This document shows positions 1-5,753 of a stretch of DNA of 8,643 nt, one piece after another. A program made the position numbers and the translations under genes. Under the pieces are notes generated by a model. The model was not told where the DNA came from and ran no database searches. It saw only the letters and a program-made list of their open reading frames with translations. The stretch's first letter is position 1; every line of letters begins with the position of its first letter. Source of the DNA: Rhodoferax sp. GTDB taxonomy: Bacteria > Pseudomonadota > Gammaproteobacteria > Burkholderiales > Burkholderiaceae_C. The DNA is taken from NCBI GenBank assembly GCA_029946045.1, contig JAQSDS010000020.1, forward strand, positions 1-8,643, read 5' to 3'.

Positions 1-10
1 AGGCCACACC

Positions 11-736
11 ATGACTGAACTTGACGATATTGCCCTTGCGCCCACCGCCGCACCCCGTTGCTGGGCGCTCATTCCTTGCGCTGGCACGGGTTCGCGCGCT
101 GGCGCGTCCAGCCCCAAGCAATACCAAATGGTGGCTGGCAAGCCCATGGTGATGCACACCCTGGGCGCCTTTGCCGAGGTGCCGCGCATCGACCAAACCC
201 TGGTGGTGGTGTCACCCGAAGACACTTTTTTTCAGACACCCCAGGCGCTCAATGCGTCATTTCTCATTGCAGCGTGCGGTGGCTCGACGCGCGCGGCCAG
301 CGTTTTCAACGGCTTGAACGCCTTGCTGGCAGAAGGTGCGGTGGCACACGACTGGGTGTTGGTGCATGACGCAGCGCGCTGCCTGATCACACCCGCGCAA
401 ATTGACCATTTGCTTGACGCCTGCCTGGCCGATGAAGTGGGCGGCCTGCTGGCGCTGCCATTGCCTGACACGCTCAAGGCCGCGCAGGCGGGCAGGGTGG
501 CGGCCACGCTGCCGCGTGAGGACAAATGGCTGGCACAAACGCCGCAAATGTTCCGTATTGGCAGCCTGCTTGAGGCGCTGGAGCTGGCCGGTGACGCCGT
601 CACCGACGAATCCAGCGCCATCGAGGCCATGGGCCTGAGCCCCAAGCTGGTGGTAGGCAGCGCACAAAATTTCAAGGTCACCTACCCCGAAGACTTCGCG
701 CTGGCGCAGGCCCTGCTACAGAGTCGCCAGGCCTAA
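11..736 (+). CDS. ispD: 2-C-methyl-D-erythritol 4-phosphate cytidylyltransferase (IspD)
   Basis: IspD joins CTP and 2-C-methyl-D-erythritol 4-phosphate to give CDP-methylerythritol plus pyrophosphate, the third step of the cytosolic MEP isoprenoid pathway. The 241-residue product has the nucleotide-binding N-terminus of the family: a PCAGTGSRAG loop at 22-31 followed by SPKQY at 34-38, with R29 and K36 in the places of the catalytic Arg and Lys. VHDAAR at 118-123 holds the metal and substrate Asp120 and Arg123. TPQMF (177-181), TDESSAIE (198-205) and the late Lys222 in FKVTYPEDF are also typical. There is a short extension of about 15 residues before the fold, and Cys follows DAAR where Pro is usual. 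The ATG has an AGG seven bases upstream and no later Met comes before residue 40. It lies 21 nt before ispF, so the two are probably co-transcribed. Confidence 0.97.
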   Translation: MTELDDIALAPTAAPRCWALIPCAGTGSRAGASSPKQYQMVAGKPMVMHTLGAFAEVPRIDQTLVVVSPEDTFFQTPQALNASFLIAACGGSTRAASVFNGLNALLAEGAVAHDWVLVHDAARCLITPAQIDHLLDACLADEVGGLLALPLPDTLKAAQAGRVAATLPREDKWLAQTPQMFRIGSLLEALELAGDAVTDESSAIEAMGLSPKLVVGSAQNFKVTYPEDFALAQALLQSRQA

Positions 737-757
737 GCCACATCACAAGGTCAAGAC

Positions 758-1234
758 ATGAAATTCAGAATCGGCGAAGGTTGGGACATTCACGCGCTGG
801 TGGCGGGGCGCAAGCTCATGCTGGGCGGCGTTGAGGTGCCGTACCACCTGGGCTTGTTGGGCCACTCGGATGCCGATGTGCTGCTGCATGCCATCACCGA
901 CGCCTTGCTGGGTGCGGCGGCGCTGGGCGACATTGGCACCCATTTCCCTGACACCGACGCGCAGTTCAAGGGCGCCGATTCAGGCCTGTTGCTGACAGAA
1001 GCCGCCCGCCGGGTGCGCGCCAAAGGCTATGAGATCGGCAATGTGGACAGCACCATCATCGCCCAGGCACCCAAGCTGATGCCCTTCATGCCGGCCATAC
1101 GCGCCAGTGTTGCGCAGACCCTGGGCATCGCGGTGGATCAGGTCAATGTGAAGGCCAAGACCGCAGAAAAAATGGGCCCGGTCGGCCTGGGCCAAGCCAT
1201 GGAAGCGCGTGCGGTGGTGTTGCTGACGCTTTGA
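758..1234 (+). CDS. ispF: 2-C-methyl-D-erythritol 2,4-cyclodiphosphate synthase (IspF)
   Basis: IspF cyclises CDP-methylerythritol 2-phosphate to methylerythritol cyclodiphosphate with release of CMP, the fifth MEP pathway step; members of the family form trimers. The 158-residue length is normal. The metal ligands are visible: Asp10 and His12 in RIGEGWDIH, and His44 in [30 protein letters not shown] (57-67) and the C-terminal [12 protein letters not shown] block (family form is KATTxEklG) complete the signature. Glu7 stands where His or Gln is more usual. An AAGG lies seven bases before the ATG. The gene follows ispD closely, the common arrangement in beta-proteobacteria, and ends 34 nt from the convergent hipA-like gene with no clear T-tailed terminator between them. 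Confidence 0.97.
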   Translation: MKFRIGEGWDIHALVAGRKLMLGGVEVPYHLGLLGHSDADVLLHAITDALLGAAALGDIGTHFPDTDAQFKGADSGLLLTEAARRVRAKGYEIGNVDSTIIAQAPKLMPFMPAIRASVAQTLGIAVDQVNVKAKTAEKMGPVGLGQAMEARAVVLLTL

Positions 1235-1253
1235 ACCACATTGCTGGGGGGCG

Positions 1254-1269
1254 CATTCGCTGCGTGGGC
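1254..1269 (-). repeat. Possible decayed REP-like fragment between ispF and hipA
   Basis: The 16 bases CATTCGCTGCGTGGGC match the reverse complement of positions 8597-8612, inside the REP-like element at the right edge, at 14 of 16 places. The stretch sits in the short convergent gap and touches the last base of the hipA-like stop codon. It could be a worn copy of the same dispersed repeat. In G+C-rich DNA a 14/16 match can also be chance, so this is a weak call. Confidence 0.25.
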
Positions 1270-2636
1270 TACGTCAAGTTCTCAGCTTTGTAGCGCGCAA
1301 TTTCCTTCGTCTGTTTTAGCAAGGTTTGGGCCCGTGTGGTGATGAAGTTGGCAATGTTGCGCACGAACAGGACTTCCTCATTCTGGTAGATGGGACTCTC
1401 GGCTTGGGCCATTGCTTCCTGAATAGCCAGGAGGCAAAGTGTTTGCAGTTCACGCGCGAAGGTGCTTCTGGGGATTTTTGCCCGTAGACAAAAGTCGGCC
1501 ACGGCATACGACTTCACGTTATCCAGCACGAACTCGTCCCCAAAGGCCATGGCCAAGTTGTGCTCCAATTTGTCGGGGTCGTATTGCAGCACGCTCACCA
1601 GGTCATACAGTTCAGCAACGCGCAGCCCATCTCGGTCAACGTAAAAAGAAATGTTCTTTCCGTGCGCATCACTGTTGCCCAGCAGCAATGTGCTGACTGC
1701 CCAGAACATGAGTTTTTGAATGCTTTGGGCGGGAACGGCCAGGCTTGCACGCAAGCCGAACATTTTTTCAAAACTCGCGCCATCACGGATATGGCGCACA
1801 TCGTGGCCATTGCCGATGTTTCTTTCATATTTGTGACTGACGGGTAGATTGGCGGCCTGACAGCCATCAATGACGTGGATTCGCTTCACGCGGTTCTGGG
1901 GCTGTCCTGTGGCCAGGCCCACGGTCTGCGTGGTGGTTTCCCGGTCAAATCGACGCACACACAATACGGGAGCGGGTACGCGCAACAGGTCGACTGCGGC
2001 AACGTGGTCGACCCCATACCTTCGCTTGCTAAGTCGGGACGCCCAGGTCATGCAAAAGTGCTCATTGGCCACCATGTGCGGCAAGATGGCGCGACGTGGT
2101 TCGGGCTTTAGCAAGTGGGTGGACGAGAGCGCCCCGTCGACCAGGTAGGTCTTGGCGTCGGTACGCACCACCAACAGTTTGTCCTGAAAGCCGGCCAGCG
2201 ACATCCGTACTTTTCCATCCCAAACTGAAAAAGGTTGGTCGGCGCGATGGTCTATGCGCGCTTGCAACTCATCGTCCGGTATCTGGCGCATGGCAGATTG
2301 CAGCGACTGGGGCGTTTGGCCACTTGGCAAGAAGGTCAGGGCCCCGGCAGTTTCCTTGCCCAATTGTCGAATCAGCCCAAATACATTGGATTTGGAGATG
2401 TTGGAGTAGATCGAAACGGTATCGAGCGCGTCACCCTCGGGCAGCAGGTTTTCAAGAAAACGTCGGATCGCGATGGGCGCTATGTCCCCGGTCAACGAGA
2501 GGTGGGGGGAAAGCGCAAACCCGGTCTTTTTCCACAGCGGGTCGTAGACCAGGCCAAATGAGTCGTTCTCAGGGTGCCAAGTCAATACGGCAACGCGCAC
2601 TTCGCCCACAAAAATGTCCAGGTCGTAGTCGCTCAT
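1269..2636 (-). CDS. hipA: HipA-family serine/threonine kinase toxin
   Basis: HipA proteins are kinases of type II toxin-antitoxin modules. E. coli HipA phosphorylates glutamyl-tRNA synthetase and halts growth; targets of other members differ, so the substrate here is unknown. The product has 455 residues, close to the roughly 440 of E. coli HipA. An N-terminal HipA-coupling domain (about 6-105) precedes the kinase lobe. Visible motifs are SLAGFQDK (146-153), STHLLKP (172-178) with the likely ATP-binding Lys177, RRFDRE (228-233), HVIDGCQ (254-260), KYE (269-271), the catalytic loop NSDAHGKN (321-328) with Asp323 and Asn328, and LYD (343-345) with the metal-binding Asp345. All key kinase residues are present, so it looks active. 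Its ATG overlaps the stop of the upstream hipB-like gene by 4 nt (ATGA), which suggests translational coupling. It runs towards ispF. Confidence 0.92.
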   Translation of the reverse strand: MSDYDLDIFVGEVRVAVLTWHPENDSFGLVYDPLWKKTGFALSPHLSLTGDIAPIAIRRFLENLLPEGDALDTVSIYSNISKSNVFGLIRQLGKETAGALTFLPSGQTPQSLQSAMRQIPDDELQARIDHRADQPFSVWDGKVRMSLAGFQDKLLVVRTDAKTYLVDGALSSTHLLKPEPRRAILPHMVANEHFCMTWASRLSKRRYGVDHVAAVDLLRVPAPVLCVRRFDRETTTQTVGLATGQPQNRVKRIHVIDGCQAANLPVSHKYERNIGNGHDVRHIRDGASFEKMFGLRASLAVPAQSIQKLMFWAVSTLLLGNSDAHGKNISFYVDRDGLRVAELYDLVSVLQYDPDKLEHNLAMAFGDEFVLDNVKSYAVADFCLRAKIPRSTFARELQTLCLLAIQEAMAQAESPIYQNEEVLFVRNIANFITTRAQTLLKQTKEIARYKAENLT

Positions 2637-2938
2637 GCTGTGGCTTGTGTATCGGTGTCCGCCTCAAGCATAGGCTGCACTTCAATGAATTTGCGCTTGG
2701 GCAACACGGCTATCAGCAGACCCAAACTGTCAAGAATAGCGAGCAACTTGTCCGTCGTAATGGGCTTCCCATTTTCCAGCCGCGATAACACTGAGGCGCC
2801 TACTGCGCTAAACCCGGCGGTGTCGTCGATTCGCAGTCCTAGATGCGCCCGTTGGTTGCGTACGATTTTTCCCAAATCAGCCAAAGTTGCGGCTTTGACC
2901 GATAGCGACTTGTCGAAGGATGGTAGTTTTCTGGCCAT
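2633..2938 (-). CDS. hipB: HipB-like antitoxin, XRE-family DNA-binding protein
   Basis: HipB binds and neutralises HipA and represses its own operon. This 101-residue protein has a Cro/C1-type helix-turn-helix at about 19-74 (LGKIVRNQRAHLGL, then the recognition region GFSAVGASVLSRLENG) and a short hydrophobic stretch LGLLIAVLP (72-80) like that following the HTH in HipB proteins. The last codons overlap the hipA-like start. The start is fixed by context: an in-frame TAA lies two codons before the ATG and no other start codon intervenes. No Shine-Dalgarno sequence is visible upstream (the preceding bases are TATACGTAAACA), so initiation may be weak or leaderless. Identity as antitoxin comes mainly from pairing with the kinase gene; the fold call itself is solid. 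Confidence 0.88.
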   Translation of the reverse strand: MARKLPSFDKSLSVKAATLADLGKIVRNQRAHLGLRIDDTAGFSAVGASVLSRLENGKPITTDKLLAILDSLGLLIAVLPKRKFIEVQPMLEADTDTQATA

Positions 2939-3060
2939 TGTTTACGTATAGAAAAAGAATATTGCCCAGCACCATGGAAGCACTATTGTTTCCATATTCG
3001 GATACTATAGTTTGAAAAACGACAATTTTCTATTTATTTTTATAAACGGAAACAATTTAG
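2939..3060 (-). promoter_or_regulatory. AT-rich control region of the hipBA-type operon with 9-bp inverted repeat
   Basis: This stretch upstream of the hipB-like gene is strikingly AT-rich against its surroundings. It holds a perfect 9-bp inverted repeat: ATTGTTTCC at 2985-2993 and GGAAACAAT at 3048-3056, 54 bases apart. The left arm also begins an imperfect 24-bp palindrome (2985-3008, 8 of 12 pairs matching) that includes TCC, six bases, GGA. HipB-type repressors bind paired palindromic operators in their own promoters; the E. coli site is TATCC-N8-GGATA, which is not present here as such. Several AT-rich hexamers could serve as a -10 box, for example TATAGT on the minus strand near 3006-3011, but no -35/-10 pair is convincing. 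Confidence 0.5.
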
Positions 3061-3086
3061 ACGTGATTTCGCAGTCGGTGTCACAC

Positions 3087-3112
3087 CTGCAGCGCTGGAT
3101 GAGTCGCTGCAG
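3087..3112. repeat. 8-bp perfect inverted repeat (hairpin)
   Basis: CTGCAGCG (3087-3094) and CGCTGCAG (3105-3112) can pair around a 10-base loop. The hairpin lies downstream of the CoA-transferase gene as that gene is read and upstream of the hipB-like gene. There is no T run after either arm, so it is not a standard intrinsic terminator. It could stabilise a 3' end or be part of the neighbouring repeat cluster. Confidence 0.45.
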
Positions 3113-3135
3113 TGAACGGCGCTAGTTTTCGGACT

Positions 3136-3196
3136 GGATTGCCGCGTCACTACGTTCCTCGCAATGACGATACCGGGTACGTTCCTCGCAGTGACG
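3136..3196 (-). repeat. Palindromic dispersed repeat, one full and one partial copy, minus orientation
   Basis: Positions 3145-3169 are a 25-base palindromic unit with arms CGTCACTACG and CGCAATGACG around TTCCT. Read on the minus strand it matches the unit at 5731-5755 at 23 of 25 places. It is preceded by GGATTGCCG, which resembles the GGATTGCTTCG end often seen beside this kind of repeat. A second unit at 3179-3196 keeps the loop and right arm (TTCCT, CGCAGTGACG), but its left arm is degenerate. The pattern belongs to a widespread class of intergenic palindromes in Proteobacteria with a core like CGTCATTGCGAGGA (recalled, not searched). It fills most of the gap beyond the 3' end of the CoA-transferase gene. 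Confidence 0.75.
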
Positions 3197-3218
3197 GGGA
3201 CTTTGAACAAAGACTTTG

Positions 3219-4145
3219 TCAATGCGACGAATGCTGTCTTTGGCTCGGCAAGGTGTGCAGCGGGATGTCGTGCTGGCGCGCCAGTTCGTCCAGCGCCTGG
3301 CAACTGAGCTTGGCTACAAATTCGGCAATGGCCTGGTGCGTTGCAGTCTCCATCATCATGGCCGGGGTGGTCCAGGTCAGCCCGGCTGCAGCACACAGGG
3401 ACTTGGCAAAATGCGGTTCCAGCGCGGCCATGGCCACCCGGCCGTCCAGGCAGGGGTAAAGCTGGTAGCCCGCGTGCCCGCCGCCCAGAAATGTGCCCGG
3501 CCGGGTCAGGCCCCAGTGGTGCGGCAGGGCCAGATGGGCTGCGGCTTGTGACAAGGCCACTTCAAAGCGATGACCGGTGTTGGTTTGGCGTTGCAGCAGC
3601 ACCGCCTGCAGCACGGCCTCGACGGCCATCAGCGCACCACCCATGTCGGCGTACAGCGTGGCCGGCAAATCCAGCCCGGTGACAAGCTCGTTTTCAGCCA
3701 AGTAGGTCAGGTCATGACCAGGCAATTCGGCAGCTGGCCCTGGCGCGCCAACAATGGCCACCAGCGACAGCGCCGGATAGTCCTGTTGCAAGTGGGTCCA
3801 GTCCAGGCCCAATTTGGTCAGGGCGCTGGGGCGAAACGAGGTCAGCAGCACGTCGGTTTTGCTCAGCTCGCGCCGCAAGCATTGTTGACCCGCGTCGGTC
3901 TTGAGGTCGACCACCTCCACCCGGATGCCGGGGTGAAGTGCGGCATAAGCCGTGCCGCTGTAGGCGCTCATCGGGTCGCCTGAGATGCTTGCGGGCGCGT
4001 TGGCTGGGGCGGGGGGCTCGTACTTGACGCAACTGGCCCCCATTTGCTTGAGTCGCAACAGTGCAGCCGGACCTGGCAGGTTCAGGCTCAAGCTCAAAAT
4101 GCGTGCACCTTGGAGTGCAAGTGGGGTCTGGGCGACAGGGGTCAT
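3219..4145 (-). CDS. CaiB/BaiF-family (AMACR-like) CoA-transferase, short form
   Basis: Family III CoA-transferases and the related alpha-methylacyl-CoA racemases move CoA between organic acids or epimerise acyl-CoAs; the substrate cannot be read from this sequence. In the 308-residue form, ALQGARILSLSLNLPGPAAL near the N-terminus, GASCVKYEPP, VDLKTDAG and TDVLLTSFRPSALTKLGLDW follow the family order. The catalytic pair of the racemase branch is visible: GHDLTYLAE with His144-Asp145, and ADMGG with Asp167. Full-length members usually have about 360-400 residues; this one stops soon after HDIPLHTL and lacks the usual C-terminal section. It may be truncated or belong to a compact Burkholderiales subfamily. 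The ATG at 4145 puts the start just before the conserved fold; a GTG at 4187 would add 14 residues with no family similarity. No good ribosome site precedes either. The XRE-like gene lies just upstream on the same strand, so the two may share a transcript. Confidence 0.82.
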   Translation of the reverse strand: MTPVAQTPLALQGARILSLSLNLPGPAALLRLKQMGASCVKYEPPAPANAPASISGDPMSAYSGTAYAALHPGIRVEVVDLKTDAGQQCLRRELSKTDVLLTSFRPSALTKLGLDWTHLQQDYPALSLVAIVGAPGPAAELPGHDLTYLAENELVTGLDLPATLYADMGGALMAVEAVLQAVLLQRQTNTGHRFEVALSQAAAHLALPHHWGLTRPGTFLGGGHAGYQLYPCLDGRVAMAALEPHFAKSLCAAAGLTWTTPAMMMETATHQAIAEFVAKLSCQALDELARQHDIPLHTLPSQRQHSSH

Positions 4146-4207
4146 GGCGTCACGAAGTGGTCTTGATAAGCGCTTATTGTCTGGCACCCGCAGGGATCAT
4201 GGTCGCA

Positions 4208-4654
4208 CTACATGGAACGGCCTTCGCGCGAGTGGCGCAGCATCACATCCAGAATGGCGCGCAGGTATTCACGGTCCCTGGGGCTGAGCAACATGATGTC
4301 TTGCATCATGGACGCTGAAGTTGAGTTCTTGGGTACGACATAAGTTGTGGTGCCGTTTTCCGCGCTGTGCGTGAACGTTTCCTCATGGTCGGCGTCTTTG
4401 GAACCCCAGCGCAACCAGTCTTCTGAAACATCCAGCAAATTGGCCAAAACGCCCAGTTTGTCCCTGGCCGGAATGGCCTCGCCCACCAGCCAGCGGCGCA
4501 CTGCGTTTGCGGTGATATTGGCACCACGCCAGCGCAGGTTGAACTCCCGTGCCAGCGCCGTTGCGCTCAAAGGCATGTCCATGTGCTCCAAACGACTGGA
4601 CAGACGCTTGGAAAACCCTTGGCGTTCATTTTTTTTGTAGGCGTCGACAGACAT
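4208..4654 (-). CDS. Small XRE-like helix-turn-helix transcriptional regulator
   Basis: This 148-residue protein has a Cro/C1-like DNA-binding region at about 13-82: FSKRLSSRLEHM as first helix, ATALAREFNLRW, then ITANAVRRWLVGEAIPARDKLGVLANLLDVSEDWLRWG. The segment AREFNLRWRGANITANAVRRW carries a few extra residues between the HTH helices. The C-terminal part (about 85-148), ending in SPRDREYLRAILDVMLRHSREG, looks helical and could dimerise; it matches no ligand domain I know. The target is unknown. Self-control through the perfect palindrome 34 bp upstream is plausible, and the CoA-transferase gene 62 nt downstream could be in the same operon. No strong Shine-Dalgarno precedes the ATG. Confidence 0.78.
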   Translation of the reverse strand: MSVDAYKKNERQGFSKRLSSRLEHMDMPLSATALAREFNLRWRGANITANAVRRWLVGEAIPARDKLGVLANLLDVSEDWLRWGSKDADHEETFTHSAENGTTTYVVPKNSTSASMMQDIMLLSPRDREYLRAILDVMLRHSREGRSM

Positions 4655-4687
4655 TTAACCAGTCTAGGTGGCGCCTACCGCCTTCTG

Positions 4688-4703
4688 GATAACACAAGTT
4701 ATC
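4688..4703 (-). promoter_or_regulatory. Perfect palindrome and candidate promoter of the XRE-like gene
   Basis: GATAAC (4688-4693) and GTTATC (4698-4703) form a perfect inverted repeat with four bases between. Read on the minus strand, GATAAC at 4703-4698 can act as a -10 box with TTACAA (4726-4721) exactly 17 bases upstream as a weak -35. The palindrome would thus cover the -10 region of the XRE-like gene, the classic position for an autorepressor operator. The promoter match is modest; the palindrome is exact. Confidence 0.45.
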
Positions 4704-4806
4704 GTGAAAAGTGATTCATGTTGTAATCCCCACTACTTCCAGGTACTTATAAAAAGTCTTCAGCTTGGACGCAAAAAAGGATCTTTCGGGGGAGGGAAAG
4801 CTCATA

Positions 4807-4854
4807 AGCAACAAAAATAGTTGCTGACTTTGTCCGTGCACCAACAATGTGCAC
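4807..4854. promoter_or_regulatory. Two 19-bp inverted repeats of equal geometry between divergent regulators
   Basis: AGCAAC at 4807-4812 pairs with GTTGCT at 4820-4825, and GTGCAC at 4836-4841 pairs with GTGCAC at 4849-4854. Each has 6-bp perfect arms and a 7-base AT-rich spacer, and the two start 29 bp apart. They lie roughly midway between the XRE-like and Crp/Fnr-type start codons. Arm sequences differ, so they would not be copies of one operator. The rest of the 4655-4925 spacer holds a few AT-rich boxes, such as TTGACC at 4861-4866, but no convincing promoter pair. Confidence 0.4.
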
Positions 4855-4941
4855 CCCCGCTTGACCCGTGTTCTTAAAAATGGGGTTAATAAAAAAAAGG
4901 TGGGTGGTTATGTCAACCATGGTTCGTGTCGAGTCAGTCGT

Positions 4942-4980
4942 GTAACAGGTGTAACGTGTCAATTTACACCTACCAGTTAC
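4942..4980 (+). promoter_or_regulatory. Bulged hairpin covering the likely ribosome site of the Crp/Fnr-type gene
   Basis: AGGTGTAA (4947-4954) and TTACACCT (4964-4971) form an 8-bp perfect stem around a 9-base loop. GTAAC (4942-4946) and GTTAC (4976-4980) extend it by 5 bp with a four-base bulge on the 3' side. The left arm contains the AGG that lies six bases before the GTG at 4956, and that GTG is in the loop. TGTAAC also occurs twice in direct repeat (4941-4946, 4950-4955). It could regulate translation as RNA or be a protein site in DNA. Confidence 0.45.
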
Positions 4981-5753
4981 TCAAGGGTGTCGGGCTTTCA
5001 GAGCAACGCGTGCTTTCGGTTTTGCCCAAAATCAAAGTCGACTCGCTCAATGCTGGCCAAATCATCTGTCACAAGGGTTCCCAGCCAGAGGCATGGCACC
5101 ACATTGTTTCGGGCCTGGTCGGCGCGGGCATTCCTCAAGAAAACGGCGTCATCACGCCCATCAACATTTTTGGTCCAGGCACCTGGTTTGGTGAGGTGGC
5201 CATTCTCAACCACAGGCCCCTGATGGTCGATTGCGTCTGTCTTACGCCTGTTCGCATTCTCAAAATGCCGCTCGAGCAGGCCGTAGATGCGTTTGAAAAC
5301 GATGCTGATTTTTCGCGGCACGTCGCCCGCCTTATCGCGTGGCGCACCCAGCAGCAATCCGAAATGCTCATCCTCATGCGCCTGGGCAGCCCGCAACTGC
5401 GCGTGGTTCTGGGGTTGGCCCTGTTTGCCGAAGCACTGCACAGCAGCAACTCCCATCTGCCGACCAATGAACTCGATGACAGCCTTGACATCCCGGTGAA
5501 GCAGTCGGCTTTGGCCGCCATGTGCGGCGTTTCGCGCGGCATATTTTCTGAATGCGTGCAGCATCTCGCGGCCGCCGGCTGGGTACGCTTGAGCTACGCC
5601 ACATTGGCCCTGTCCAAGATTCTGGTGTGGCATAACTTTTCACGCAGGCACCGTCAAAACCGGCATAACAACGCCAAACCCGTCATGCCCGAAATCCTGC
5701 ACATGTTTGAAGAAGCCGCAGTCAGTTCACCGTCATTGCGAGGAACGCAATGA
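4956..5753 (+). CDS. Crp/Fnr-family transcriptional regulator
   Basis: The product (265 residues from this start) has an N-terminal cyclic-nucleotide-binding-type beta-barrel at about 25-115, including GQIICHKGSQPEAWHHIVSGLVG and the turn FGPGTWFGEVAIL (72-84), a long dimer helix (about 115-155, through RLIAWRTQQQSEMLILMRLG), and a winged helix-turn-helix at about 178-220 (IPVKQSALAAMCGVSRGIFSECVQHLAAAGWV). The Arg and Ser residues that bind cAMP in CRP are not obvious, so the ligand is unknown. It sits 209 nt before the polysaccharide genes on the same strand and may control them. The start is uncertain: GTG 4956 has AGG six bases upstream; GTG 4926, with no visible ribosome site, would add ten residues including Cys-Asn-Arg-Cys. 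The last residues (SLRGTQ) and stop are encoded inside a dispersed repeat, so the original C-terminus may have been different. Confidence 0.88.
   Translation: MSIYTYQLLKGVGLSEQRVLSVLPKIKVDSLNAGQIICHKGSQPEAWHHIVSGLVGAGIPQENGVITPINIFGPGTWFGEVAILNHRPLMVDCVCLTPVRILKMPLEQAVDAFENDADFSRHVARLIAWRTQQQSEMLILMRLGSPQLRVVLGLALFAEALHSSNSHLPTNELDDSLDIPVKQSALAAMCGVSRGIFSECVQHLAAAGWVRLSYATLALSKILVWHNFSRRHRQNRHNNAKPVMPEILHMFEEAAVSSPSLRGTQ

Noticed and set aside
1235..1268. Terminator between convergent ispF and hipA
   Set aside because: Only a 3-bp GCG/CGC stem is present and no T run on either strand.
2096..2788. Plus-strand open frame of 230 codons opposite hipA and hipB
   Set aside because: It is Arg/Pro/Gly-rich, crosses two genes that have clear family motifs on the other strand, and has no ribosome site.
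3087..3112. Intrinsic terminator for the CoA-transferase transcript
   Set aside because: The 8-bp stem is good, but neither strand has a T tract after it and it lies more than 100 bases beyond the stop codon. It is reported only as a hairpin.
3136..3196. CRISPR-like array from the repeated CGCA(A/G)TGACG units
   Set aside because: Only two units, one degenerate, with no regular spacers; the palindromic form and the distant third copy fit a dispersed intergenic repeat.
4747..4962. Minus-strand open frame of 71 codons in the spacer between the divergent regulators
   Set aside because: It begins inside the 5' end of the Crp/Fnr-type gene, overlaps the palindromes, has no ribosome site and resembles no known small protein.
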